Assembly (NCBI GenBank): GCA_964404895.1
Contig: CAYOLV010000001.1
Location: 992,001 to 1,056,000, forward strand
Source of the DNA: JBGSUZ01 sp964404895
GTDB taxonomy: Bacteria > Bacillota > Clostridia > Peptostreptococcales > Acidaminobacteraceae
Reading direction: 5' to 3'
DNA length: 64,000 nucleotides
Part shown: piece after piece, positions 44,828 through 53,100 of the stretch
Layout of the letters: the number at the start of each line of letters is the position of its first letter
How positions within the stretch are numbered: the first letter of the stretch is position 1
Translations under genes and position numbers: made by a program
Notes under the pieces: generated by a model
Seen by the model: the letters and a program-made list of their open reading frames with translations, nothing else
The model's database searches: none
What the model was told of the DNA's origin: nothing

Positions 44828-45394
44828 ATGGATAATAAGCGTATTGAAAATGCCGTTAGAGAAATCCTGTTTGCAATTGGAGAGGATCCAGACCGTGAAG
44901 GCCTAGTGGGCACACCTGATCGTATTGCTAGAATGTACGAAGAAATTTTCTCAGGCATTCATGAAGACCCGGGCAAGCACCTAGAAGTTATATTCCAAGA
45001 AGATGCCCATGAAGAACTGGTTTTGGTAAAGGATATTCCGTTCTACTCAGTGTGCGAGCATCATTTAGTGCCGTTCTTTGGAAAGGCCCATGTGGCATAT
45101 ATTCCTAAAAAAGGAAAATTAACAGGTCTCAGCAAATTAGCTAGAGTTGTAGATACTATTGCGAAACGACCTCAGCTTCAAGAAAGACTCACGTCTACTA
45201 TTGCAGACACTATTATGGAAAAACTTCAGCCTCACGGCGTAATTGTTGTGGTTGAGGCAGAACACATGTGCATGACTATGAGGGGCGTTAAGAAGCCTGG
45301 CAGCAAGACGATTACGTCAGGTGTCAGAGGCATATTTAAGACCGATTCCAAATCAAGAGCAGAAGCCATGTCATTGATCAATTTTGGAAAATAG
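44828..45394 (+). CDS. folE: GTP cyclohydrolase I
   Basis: The 188-residue enzyme makes 7,8-dihydroneopterin triphosphate from GTP, the first pterin step. Zinc- and substrate-binding motifs are intact: FYSVCEHHLVPFFGKAHVAY, and the third Cys in EAEHMCMTMRGVKKPGSKT. The N-terminal GEDPDREGLVGTPDRIARMY is typical. The length matches the usual 185-220 residues. AAGGAGAATAAAA precedes the ATG. Confidence 0.96.
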   Translation: MDNKRIENAVREILFAIGEDPDREGLVGTPDRIARMYEEIFSGIHEDPGKHLEVIFQEDAHEELVLVKDIPFYSVCEHHLVPFFGKAHVAYIPKKGKLTGLSKLARVVDTIAKRPQLQERLTSTIADTIMEKLQPHGVIVVVEAEHMCMTMRGVKKPGSKTITSGVRGIFKTDSKSRAEAMSLINFGK

Positions 45395-45403
45395 GAGCAC
45401 TTT

Positions 45404-46258
45404 ATGTTGAACTTACAATTGAAATATAAACCTTATACCTTAGATTGCCGTGGACATCAGCTTGAAATAGGTTCTAGAACCTTTATCATGGGGATTCTCA
45501 ATGTGACACCAGATTCTTTTTCAGATGGTGGAGACCATAACGATACGGATGCCGCTGTAGCTCATGCTCTTGAAATGATTGCTCAAGGCGCTGATATTAT
45601 TGATATTGGAGGAGAATCCACTCGTCCAGGATTTGAAGAATTATCTGCAGAAGAAGAGCTCAAACGCGTCATTCCAGTTATCAAAGCTTTGGTAGCTCAC
45701 CCAGAGGTGAATGTCCCTCTTTCTATAGATACCTATAAAGCTCAAGTGGCAGAAGCCGCACTTGAAGCAGGGGTTCATATGGTCAACGATGTTTGGGGTC
45801 TTCAAAGAGAACCGGAAATTGCCAAGGTGGCGGCTCGTTATGGGGCACCTGTCATTGCCATGCACAATCAAAAGGGGACACACTACGACCAAGATATACT
45901 TTTAGACATGATTGCCTTCTTTGAAAATTCCATCGCTATAGCAAAAGAAGCAGGATTGCCTGACACACATATTTTTTTAGACCCGGGTATAGGCTTTGGA
46001 AAAACACCAGAACAAAATATTGAAGTCATGGGAAGATTGACAGAACTCCACTGTCTAGGGTATGCTATATTATTGGGGACTTCTCGTAAGTCAATGATTG
46101 GCAAAATTTTAGATTTGCCACCTAAAGAGCGTGTAGAAGGAACGGTTGCCACTAACGTGATTGGGGTCATGCAAGGAATGGAAATCATTCGTGTGCACGA
46201 TGTCCTTGAACATGTAAGGGCAATTAAAGTGACTGACGCAATTGTAAGGAGACGCTAA
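45404..46258 (+). CDS. folP: Dihydropteroate synthase
   Basis: The 284-residue TIM-barrel enzyme joins pABA to 6-hydroxymethyl-dihydropterin pyrophosphate. Motifs: IMGILNVTPDSFSDGG, IDIGGESTRPGFE, PLSIDTYK, VNDVWGL, FLDPGIGFGKT, LLGTSRKSMIG and the C-terminal RVHDVLEH. It starts nine bases after folE behind AGGAG. It is the sulfonamide target. Confidence 0.96.
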   Translation: MLNLQLKYKPYTLDCRGHQLEIGSRTFIMGILNVTPDSFSDGGDHNDTDAAVAHALEMIAQGADIIDIGGESTRPGFEELSAEEELKRVIPVIKALVAHPEVNVPLSIDTYKAQVAEAALEAGVHMVNDVWGLQREPEIAKVAARYGAPVIAMHNQKGTHYDQDILLDMIAFFENSIAIAKEAGLPDTHIFLDPGIGFGKTPEQNIEVMGRLTELHCLGYAILLGTSRKSMIGKILDLPPKERVEGTVATNVIGVMQGMEIIRVHDVLEHVRAIKVTDAIVRRR

Positions 46259-46259
46259 A

Positions 46260-46628
46260 ATGGATATGATACTCATGCAAAATATGGCTTTTTATGGTTT
46301 TCACGGTGTTTTAGAAGAAGAAAAATCTCTAGGACAGAAATTTTTTGTGGATTTAGAATTGAAGCTAGACTTATCTACAGCAGGCAAATCGGATTCTGTG
46401 GAATATACAGTAAGTTATGCCGATGTCTATGATGATGTAAAATACTTTGTCGAGTCAGCACGATACAATTTGATTGAGGCTCTCGGTGAAAATATCTGCA
46501 ATATGCTTTTGGCAAAATATGTAGAAATCAGTGAAGTGACCATCCGAATTAAGAAACCTGAAGCGCCTGTCAGAGGGATCTTTGACTACATGGGTATTCA
46601 GTTGATGAGAAATAGAAATGTGGAGTAA
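46260..46628 (+). CDS. folB: Dihydroneopterin aldolase
   Basis: The 122-residue enzyme cleaves dihydroneopterin to 6-hydroxymethyl-dihydropterin and glycolaldehyde. Typical residues: MAFYGFHGVLEEEKSLGQKFFVDLEL, the Tyr in VSYADVY, and the catalytic-Lys region RIKKPEAPV. It starts one base after the folP stop and overlaps folK by 11 bases. Confidence 0.95.
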   Translation: MDMILMQNMAFYGFHGVLEEEKSLGQKFFVDLELKLDLSTAGKSDSVEYTVSYADVYDDVKYFVESARYNLIEALGENICNMLLAKYVEISEVTIRIKKPEAPVRGIFDYMGIQLMRNRNVE

Positions 46629-47109
46629 AGCTTATCTCAGCCTTGGCAGCAATATAGGCGACCGAGTGGGGTATCTGAAAGAAGCTGTTGCTTTGTTAGA
46701 GGAAAATCCTGAAATTACTGTGACAGGAAAATCTGCTTTTTACACCACTGCGCCTATAGGTTATTTAGATCAAGAAGATTTTGTGAACATCACAATAGAA
46801 ATTGTAACTACTCTGACGCCTGAAACACTCCTGTTAGCCTGTCAAAGTATAGAACAGACCCTTAAACGGGTTAGACGCATTCATTGGGGACCGCGAACAA
46901 TCGATGTGGATTTGCTTTGGTATGATCAATTTCAAAGTAACTCTGATCTTTTGACTGTGCCACACCCGAGAATGTGTGAAAGAGCTTTTGTAATGATTCC
47001 ACTGTGTGAATTGAATCCGTGTCTTGTCGTTTTTGGCAAGACTGTTTTAGATTGGTGCGGTCAATTGACCGACCAAGAAGTTAGGAAGATGACCGATGAA
47101 ACTTGGTAG
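46618..47109 (+). CDS. folK: 6-hydroxymethyl-7,8-dihydropterin pyrophosphokinase
   Basis: The 163-residue HPPK transfers pyrophosphate from ATP to hydroxymethyl-dihydropterin. Signatures: YLSLGSNIGDRVGYL, FYTTAPIGYLDQEDFVNI, and RRIHWGPRTIDVDLLWYD with the Mg-binding DxD, then VPHPRMCERAFVMIPL. It overlaps folB upstream and the DAHP synthase gene downstream. Confidence 0.96.
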   Translation: MWSKAYLSLGSNIGDRVGYLKEAVALLEENPEITVTGKSAFYTTAPIGYLDQEDFVNITIEIVTTLTPETLLLACQSIEQTLKRVRRIHWGPRTIDVDLLWYDQFQSNSDLLTVPHPRMCERAFVMIPLCELNPCLVVFGKTVLDWCGQLTDQEVRKMTDETW

Positions 47110-47881
47110 AATACTCAATGGAGAAAAGCGAGTCATTGAAGTAGGGAACCTCAGAATTGGAATAGGTGAGAAACCTATTTTTATTTCAGGACCTTGCTCA
47201 GTAGAGTCTCGTGAACAAGTCATGGAAACAGCCATGGCACTTAAAGGAAAAGGTTTGGATATTTTAAGAGGTGGTGTCTTTAAACCAAGAACCAGCCCCT
47301 ACGAATTCCAAGGCCTAGGACTGGAAGGGTTAAAAATGCTCAGGGAAGCAGGTGATGCAGCCGGAGTCCCAGTGATTACCGAGCTCATGGAAGAAAGCCA
47401 GCTTGAAGAAGTGATGAAGTACGCAGATATCATACAAATTGGTTCTAGAAATATGTACAATTACTCTCTGTTAAAAACAGTAGGGCAAATTGACAAACCT
47501 ATTCTTTTAAAGAGAGGGATGAGCGCTACCATTAAAGAATGGATAATGGCTGCAGAGTACATTGCGACTAGCGGAAATACCAACATTATTCTTTGTGAAA
47601 GAGGGATTCGTTCTTATGACAACTATACCCGAAACACATTGGATTTAGCCGCTGTTCCTATTATGCAATTGGAAACGGGGCTACCTGTCATTGTAGATCC
47701 GTCTCATGCCACGGGACTTAGAAACTTAATTGAACCCATGTCCAGGGCAGCACTTGCAGCGGGAGCCAGCGGACTAATGGTTGAAGTACACATTCGTCCA
47801 GACGAAGCTTTATGCGACGGGCCGCAATCTTTAACGCCAGACTATTATCACCAAATCATTGATCATATATACGACCGTTAG
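47096..47881 (+). CDS. aroF: 3-deoxy-7-phosphoheptulonate (DAHP) synthase, AroF/type I-beta
   Basis: The 261-residue enzyme condenses PEP and erythrose-4-phosphate at the entry to the shikimate pathway. Motifs: FISGPCSVES, RGGVFKPRTSPYEFQGLG, LLKRGMSATIKEW, CERGIRSYDN, VIVDPSHATG and EVHIRPDEALCDGPQSL. It has no N-terminal ACT or chorismate-mutase extension, so feedback control is not built in. Its location at the end of the folate operon suggests chorismate supply dedicated to pABA. It overlaps folK by 14 bases. Confidence 0.95.
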   Translation: MKLGRILNGEKRVIEVGNLRIGIGEKPIFISGPCSVESREQVMETAMALKGKGLDILRGGVFKPRTSPYEFQGLGLEGLKMLREAGDAAGVPVITELMEESQLEEVMKYADIIQIGSRNMYNYSLLKTVGQIDKPILLKRGMSATIKEWIMAAEYIATSGNTNIILCERGIRSYDNYTRNTLDLAAVPIMQLETGLPVIVDPSHATGLRNLIEPMSRAALAAGASGLMVEVHIRPDEALCDGPQSLTPDYYHQIIDHIYDR

Positions 47882-47892
47882 GAGATGGACTT

Positions 47893-48717
47893 GTGGAAAA
47901 AATAAGCTATTGTTTAAGAGAACTGTATAAAAGAGTCGGAGAACACAATTTGACTTCCTACAGCGCTCAAATGGCTTACTTTTTTTTGCTTTCCATCTTT
48001 CCTTTTTTGATTTTGATGTTTGCCATCTTAGGTAAGATGCAGTTCACTTATGATTTGGCTTCCATGGCTTATATGCAGCTTGTACCCTATGAGGCTTATG
48101 AAATTATTGATGGATACATTGCACAGCTCTTAGAAGCTAATCTGGAAGCAGTACTGCCTATTTCATTGGTGGCCTCTCTCATTACAGCATCAAAAGCCAT
48201 GAATGCCTTAGAACGGGCTTTTAATCAAGCTTATGAGGTGTCCCAGCCGCGAAAATACTTCTACGGCAGAGTCATTGGCGTTCTGATGACTACACTTGTC
48301 ATGGCCGTACTTATTTTAGGATTAACACTGCCATCAATGGGCAAGAGTTTCTCAGATTTTTTAAAGGAACATATTGTCCTAGACTATAGATTTCAAATTT
48401 TCTTTGACTATGGCAGATGGTTGCTCATGATAGGGGTCTTTATCTTTGTCCTATCCGTGATTTATACCATTATGCCCAATAGAAAGCTTAAACTTACATC
48501 GGTTTTACCGGGAGTCGTTATTACTATGGCAGGGCTTATAGCTTTATCTGCTGGGTTTTCTTTCTTTGTAAAATCCTTCAGCAATATTTCGTTTGTCTAT
48601 GGGTCACTGGGAACTGTAATCACGCTAATGCTCTGGCTTTACTTTGTGGGCATATTGCTAATGCTAGGCGCAGAGATCAATGCAGTGCTGATGAACTGGA
48701 ATGAAAGCCATAAATAG
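47893..48717 (+). CDS. YihY/BrkB-family membrane protein
   Basis: The 274-residue protein has six predicted helices and the YihY pattern: SYSAQMAYFFLLSIFPFLIL, TASKAMNALERAFNQAYEV, and the C-terminal YGSLGTVITLMLWLYFVGI. Members were once annotated as RNase BN, wrongly; they are now regarded as membrane proteins of unknown, possibly transport, function. GTG 47893 has GGAG nine bases upstream and follows aroF by 11 bases, so it belongs to the operon, perhaps only by position. Confidence 0.88.
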   Translation: MEKISYCLRELYKRVGEHNLTSYSAQMAYFFLLSIFPFLILMFAILGKMQFTYDLASMAYMQLVPYEAYEIIDGYIAQLLEANLEAVLPISLVASLITASKAMNALERAFNQAYEVSQPRKYFYGRVIGVLMTTLVMAVLILGLTLPSMGKSFSDFLKEHIVLDYRFQIFFDYGRWLLMIGVFIFVLSVIYTIMPNRKLKLTSVLPGVVITMAGLIALSAGFSFFVKSFSNISFVYGSLGTVITLMLWLYFVGILLMLGAEINAVLMNWNESHK

Positions 48718-48780
48718 TTAGGAATTTTCTTAATATTTAGATACTTATATTACAAACAAATTACAATATAAAATAATTTC

Positions 48781-48809
48781 TTGCCAATTTCCAGTTGCTC
48801 AATTATGAT
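48781..48809 (+). promoter_or_regulatory. Promoter of the small-gene cluster
   Basis: TTGCCA (48781-48786), a 17-base spacer and TATGAT (48804-48809). Confidence 0.65.
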
Positions 48810-48863
48810 TAACTTGTGTTAAAGTTATTAACATACAAAAATATGAAAAGGAGGTTCTGTACA

Positions 48864-48947
48864 ATGAATAACACAATTAAAGTAGAAATCGCCAATGGAA
48901 ATTTAATCATCTCTTTTAAAGCAGAACCTGACAAGGGACACAAATAA
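48864..48947 (+). CDS. 27-codon small ORF with strong ribosome site
   Basis: AAAGGAGG lies nine bases before ATG 48864, which opens a 27-residue frame beginning MNNTIKVEIANGN and ending DKGHK. The peptide alternates polar and hydrophobic residues, with no membrane segment. It has its own promoter and is followed by a U-tailed hairpin, so it may be a free small protein or a leader peptide for the genes beyond. No family recognised. Confidence 0.6.
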   Translation: MNNTIKVEIANGNLIISFKAEPDKGHK

Positions 48948-48968
48948 GTCAATACTTATTGGTCACTT

Positions 48969-48995
48969 CCACAGGCTTGCAGCTGTGGTTTTTTT
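48969..48995 (+). terminator. Hairpin terminator inside the small-gene cluster
   Basis: CCACAG and CTGTGG enclose an eight-base loop followed by seven T. It separates the 27-codon ORF from the next small ORFs. Confidence 0.8.
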
Positions 48996-49016
48996 ATGCC
49001 TTATAGGAGGCATATT

Positions 49017-49130
49017 ATGACAAATTATCCACAAAATGTATGGCAGTTCAACACTCACAATTACCTGTTCTTTTGGATCGGAGGAAATAAAAATGCAAAG
49101 AAATTTACATATAAAAGTAAATGGTTTTGA
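49017..49130 (+). CDS. 37-codon small ORF overlapping the next gene
   Basis: TAGGAGG lies seven bases before ATG 49017. The frame runs 37 codons (start MTNYPQNVWQF, end YKSKWF) and overlaps the following 57-codon gene by 38 bases in another frame. The good ribosome site supports translation, possibly as a coupling leader, but the overlap weakens the case for a functional protein. Confidence 0.4.
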   Translation: MTNYPQNVWQFNTHNYLFFWIGGNKNAKKFTYKSKWF

Positions 49131-49266
49131 TATATATCTAGGTGTTAACAAAAGTGAAAAGAAAAAACAACAACAATTGAGAACGGCATATAAAAACCAG
49201 CTGATGAGAGAAAATCAGGCAAGAACAAGCTTTAAAAGCGAATATGATCTGGCGAGATTATACTAA
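49093..49266 (+). CDS. 57-residue small protein, unrecognised
   Basis: ATG 49093 has GGAGG seven bases upstream. The product starts MQRNLHIKVNGFDIYLGVN and continues as a strongly basic helix (KSEKKKQQQLRTAYKNQ) to DLARLY. The basic character suggests nucleic-acid or membrane-surface contact; no family was recognised. The first residues resemble in style the 27-residue ORF upstream (IKVE versus IKVN), a weak hint of relation. A terminator follows. Confidence 0.6.
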   Translation: MQRNLHIKVNGFDIYLGVNKSEKKKQQQLRTAYKNQLMRENQARTSFKSEYDLARLY

Positions 49267-49292
49267 TTAGGCATTAACAAATGCTGAAAAAG

Positions 49293-49323
49293 AAAAGAAC
49301 CCCTAAATGAGGGTTCTTTTTTT
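49293..49323 (+). terminator. Terminator after the small-gene cluster
   Basis: AAAAGAACCC-CTAAATGA-GGGTTCTTTTTTT. Confidence 0.9.
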
Positions 49324-49336
49324 ATGTCATGTTGCG

Positions 49337-49996
49337 TTATAACTTTTGATCTATCACTGCACCCATTTGATCTTGTTTTCCAGACATTTCTTCTATCTTA
49401 TCGGGAATAATCACTTTAATCACGCGAAAAGCTGAAATGAGCATAGGAATCAACCCGGTGTTGCTGGTGAGAAGAAAATCAAAAGACTCTGGAGAAGTGT
49501 CATAGAGTTTCTTCATACGACCTTTAAAAAAGCCAAGGGTACTGTCTACATGAACCAAAATAGTGGCTTTTGTCAGGTCTGCCTCATAATTTTTGATAAT
49601 TGAGGTGACATGATGGGAATAAAATGTATCAAAGGCTTTGTCAAAAATAGCAACGGCTTGAATGACTTCATTGATATCGGTTAAAACTTGAAAGAGATGT
49701 TCAATGAAATCAACACCTTCTTTGGGATTTTCAAAATCTTCTTCCAAGCTTTGCTCAAGCATATAATAGTGTCTGAACTCTTCTTTGTAGTCCACCAAGC
49801 GTTCAAACTTATTGCTATAAATACCAGGATTATCTGTGTATTTTTTGATTCTTGAGATCATGTCAACGGATTCAATTTTCGGCTCATGTGTGACGCTGTT
49901 AATACCAACATACTGTTGCCTAAAAGAAGAACGCTGAATGAGTTTACCTTTGATTCCTGTAACCTTTTTAATGTTTTCAACACGTGTGAGCATCAT
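49337..49996 (-). CDS. Unrecognised helical protein
   Basis: The 219-residue protein has no signal peptide and a mostly helical, charged composition with one hydrophobic stretch near the end (GLIPMLISAFRVIKVII). I do not recognise a family. ATG 49996 is chosen because AAGGAGG lies eight bases upstream; the frame reaches back to 50017 without support. It is transcribed divergently from the giant HD protein gene across a short shared region, and so may be linked to that operon. Confidence 0.6.
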   Translation of the reverse strand: MMLTRVENIKKVTGIKGKLIQRSSFRQQYVGINSVTHEPKIESVDMISRIKKYTDNPGIYSNKFERLVDYKEEFRHYYMLEQSLEEDFENPKEGVDFIEHLFQVLTDINEVIQAVAIFDKAFDTFYSHHVTSIIKNYEADLTKATILVHVDSTLGFFKGRMKKLYDTSPESFDFLLTSNTGLIPMLISAFRVIKVIIPDKIEEMSGKQDQMGAVIDQKL

Positions 49997-50126
49997 GTAA
50001 GGCACCTCCTTGTGCATTCTGTTATAATATATGTCGGCATTTTGCAGAATATTCTTAATACATCTACAGGAGATGAAATAAATATGTTAAAATACTTTAA
50101 ATTAAGATAAACGAGGAGGTTCAAAA

Positions 50127-53100
50127 ATGGAACAAGATCAAGTTATGGACGTGGTACATCAATTAAAGAAGCAAGTGCTAAACGCCTCGTTTATTGAAGA
50201 GTCTAAGTGGAACAGAGAATGGATTATTGCCTATCTGGAACACCCTGATCATCTGCGGGGGATTGATAACATCATCGCTCAGCGCAATTATCATACAAAA
50301 ACAATTTACAGTCTGTATGAGCCCTTAATCAGGTCACTGGCCACCACTGGGGTAGAAGTGGACTACTTGGCACAGTTTCATCATTATGCAGTAAATTTAT
50401 CATTTCCTGGAACAGAGTCATTTGACGCTAGAAATGAAGCAGAGCCTCTAGCCAAATTATTTTTAAAAATTATGAAAGTTTACTGTGATCTTCAGCGTCT
50501 TTTAGATGATAAAAGCTGGCAAGGTCTCTATCCAATTGTAGAATTAACATCCAAAGAAGAAAGCGAACTAGAGTCAACAGAAGAATATGAGCGCTTTAAA
50601 TTTTTCTTTAAACAAGATTACGTTTATGAAATGATGAAAATCAATCAGGATGTGATGGGCTACACCACTCTAGATCACGTCTGTGGTGTTTATCATATTG
50701 CCATGAAAGTTGCACGTCAACTCAAACGAGCGGGCGTTAAACTGGACTTAGGGCGTGTGGCTGGGGCTGCAGCAGGCCATGATGTGGGCAAATATGGTTG
50801 CCGAGGTGAGGAAAAGAAACGGGTTGCCTATTACCACTACCATTATACAGGACTTTGGTTTGAAAAGAGAAACATCACATATATTAGACGCGTGGCTATT
50901 AATCACTCGACTTGGGATTTGGAACTAGACAATTTGCCAATTGAAGCACTAGTTTTAATTTACGCAGATTTTAGAGTCAAGGCTGATGATCATGGAGATA
51001 TGAAGTTTTATGATTTGGCAGATTCATTCCAAGTCATCTTAAATAAACTGGATCAAGTTGATGAAGCAAAGGAAAATCGTTACAAGCGCGTGTACAGCAA
51101 ATTAAAAGATTTTGAAGACTACATGTTGCAATTTGGAGTTGTCTTAGATCCTGATGACAGCAGAGAGCTTCCTGAACACTATGAAAGAGAAAGAATTCAT
51201 CCGTCGCTGTTAACAGGGCAAGACATTGTGAACTATTGCAAAAATCTTTCGATTGAACACAATATTCGCCTTATGTATCTTTTAAGAGACGAAAACTCAA
51301 TGAACCGACTCCTAGAAAGTGCAAGGAGTATGAAAAATACTAATGACCTCAGGGGTTACATCGATATTATTGAAGATTACAGCGCGTATTTGACACAGAA
51401 ACAAAAGCAAATCGCAATTAGTTTTCTTTATGGATTGCTAGTGACCCCGGAGGAAGACATTCGAAAGCATTGCTCCTGGGTGATTGGCAGATTGATTGGC
51501 AATTTTGATGAAGAATTGCGGAAGGAAATTCCTGCAGGCGCAGAAATTGAAAAATTTGAAGTTGAAGGATATGACCTGTTAGAGCGTTATATTGAAAAAT
51601 TATTGAATCCTGAGTTACATATTATTGGAAAACACAGGCATTGGACCTCTTACTGCTTAAAAGATGTATTGAAGGCTTATTTCTCTTACCAAAAAAACGA
51701 AGAGAAACAGCACAAGAGTATGGAATTAACTTTGCAACACCTGAAGCGCCATGCAGATGACAGCGGAAAGCAATTGTATATTTTACATGCTTTAAGAAGC
51801 TTGCCGCTGGAAGTTATGAAAGAGAAAGAACTTCAGTGGATCAATGGTATTTTACTGAAGGGTCTAGGTCATGAAGACGAAAAAATCAGAATGGCGACCT
51901 TAAATGCTTTAGGTGATATTTCAAAGATGGAAGCCAATGTCACTGGATTTTTTGATGAAATCATAAAAAACCTGGATTCTGAGGATTTAGGTGAACTGAG
52001 AATTGTTGAACGTTATGGGAGAAGGCTAATTTTAGAAAGATTAGGCATTGGAAATCGCCTGTCCTATGTGGAAAACCTCTGCCTAAATGAAAATGTAGAC
52101 GTATCTACTTTATACCTGACTAATTTGAAATCCGTTACTCATGATGTGGTGAAGAAGTTTCAAATTAAATTTTTAGTGGACTATGCTAAAATCATCGACC
52201 CAACCAGTATTTTTTACACTTCCATGCATCTGTGTAACCTATTAAAAGTCAGTGCCTTGGAGTCGGTCAGAAACACTGCAGGCGAAAGCCTTGTTGAAAT
52301 GATTGATGAGTTGACTGTTGAACAGCGCAATGACATTGTCGTCGAATTGCTTCGATCGTTAGAAATGGAGAGTTACCAGTTTACAAGGTATATTCCAGGC
52401 TATTTAGGTCGAATTCTGTTGAAAATCAAGCCAATTGAATTGGACGAGGTGGTCGAAGATTTCCAAGATAAAATCAAACGTTCTGGGGCACAACTTGGGA
52501 TGCTGCTGACCCGAACTGTCAGTGAAATAATTAGACATTACGGCACTTATCAATACGCTGATTTAGAGACTGAACAGTCCAATAGAGAACGCTTGGAAAA
52601 ATTGGTTGGCATTCTGCTCAATGGGTTTGTGAGCCATGTACCCTCTATAACTCAGACTGCAATGACGGTTTTAGGCAGAGAAATTTTGTCGGACTCTGTC
52701 ATGCCAATCTCTGAAAAGAAAGTATTATTAGATTTATCCCTCAAAAAGGTATTGTCATTGCTCAATGTAACGGATGAAAACAAAGAGCTTATTTTCATGA
52801 GCAACGCTTCGGGACTCAAGTATATTTATCGACTCATCAGTGACTATGAACATCAATTTGGCATGCTTTTGTTGCCAGTCAATAACCGTGTAGCCTTTTT
52901 CCCAGGCTCCTTTGATCCTTTTTCAATCAGTCACAAGCAAATTGCTAAAGAAATTAGAAACTTAGGATTTGAGGTCTACTTGGCAGTGGATGAATTTTCT
53001 TGGTCGAAGCGAACCCAACCTAATTTAATCAGGCGAGATATTATCAAAATGTCCATTGCAGATGAAATTGGGATTTACTCATATCCTAGAGATTTGTCGA

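Noticed and set aside
10613..49033. Three perfect TTATCCACA words (10613-10621, 40811-40819, 49025-49033) as an origin
   Set aside because: They are far apart, one is inside a short ORF, and roughly one is expected by chance in this length; no dnaA or dnaN is present.
50084..50110. An eight-codon frame (MLKYFKLR) just before the giant gene
   Set aside because: It has an AGGAGA-like site, but it is too short to support as a gene; a leader role is possible but unsupported.
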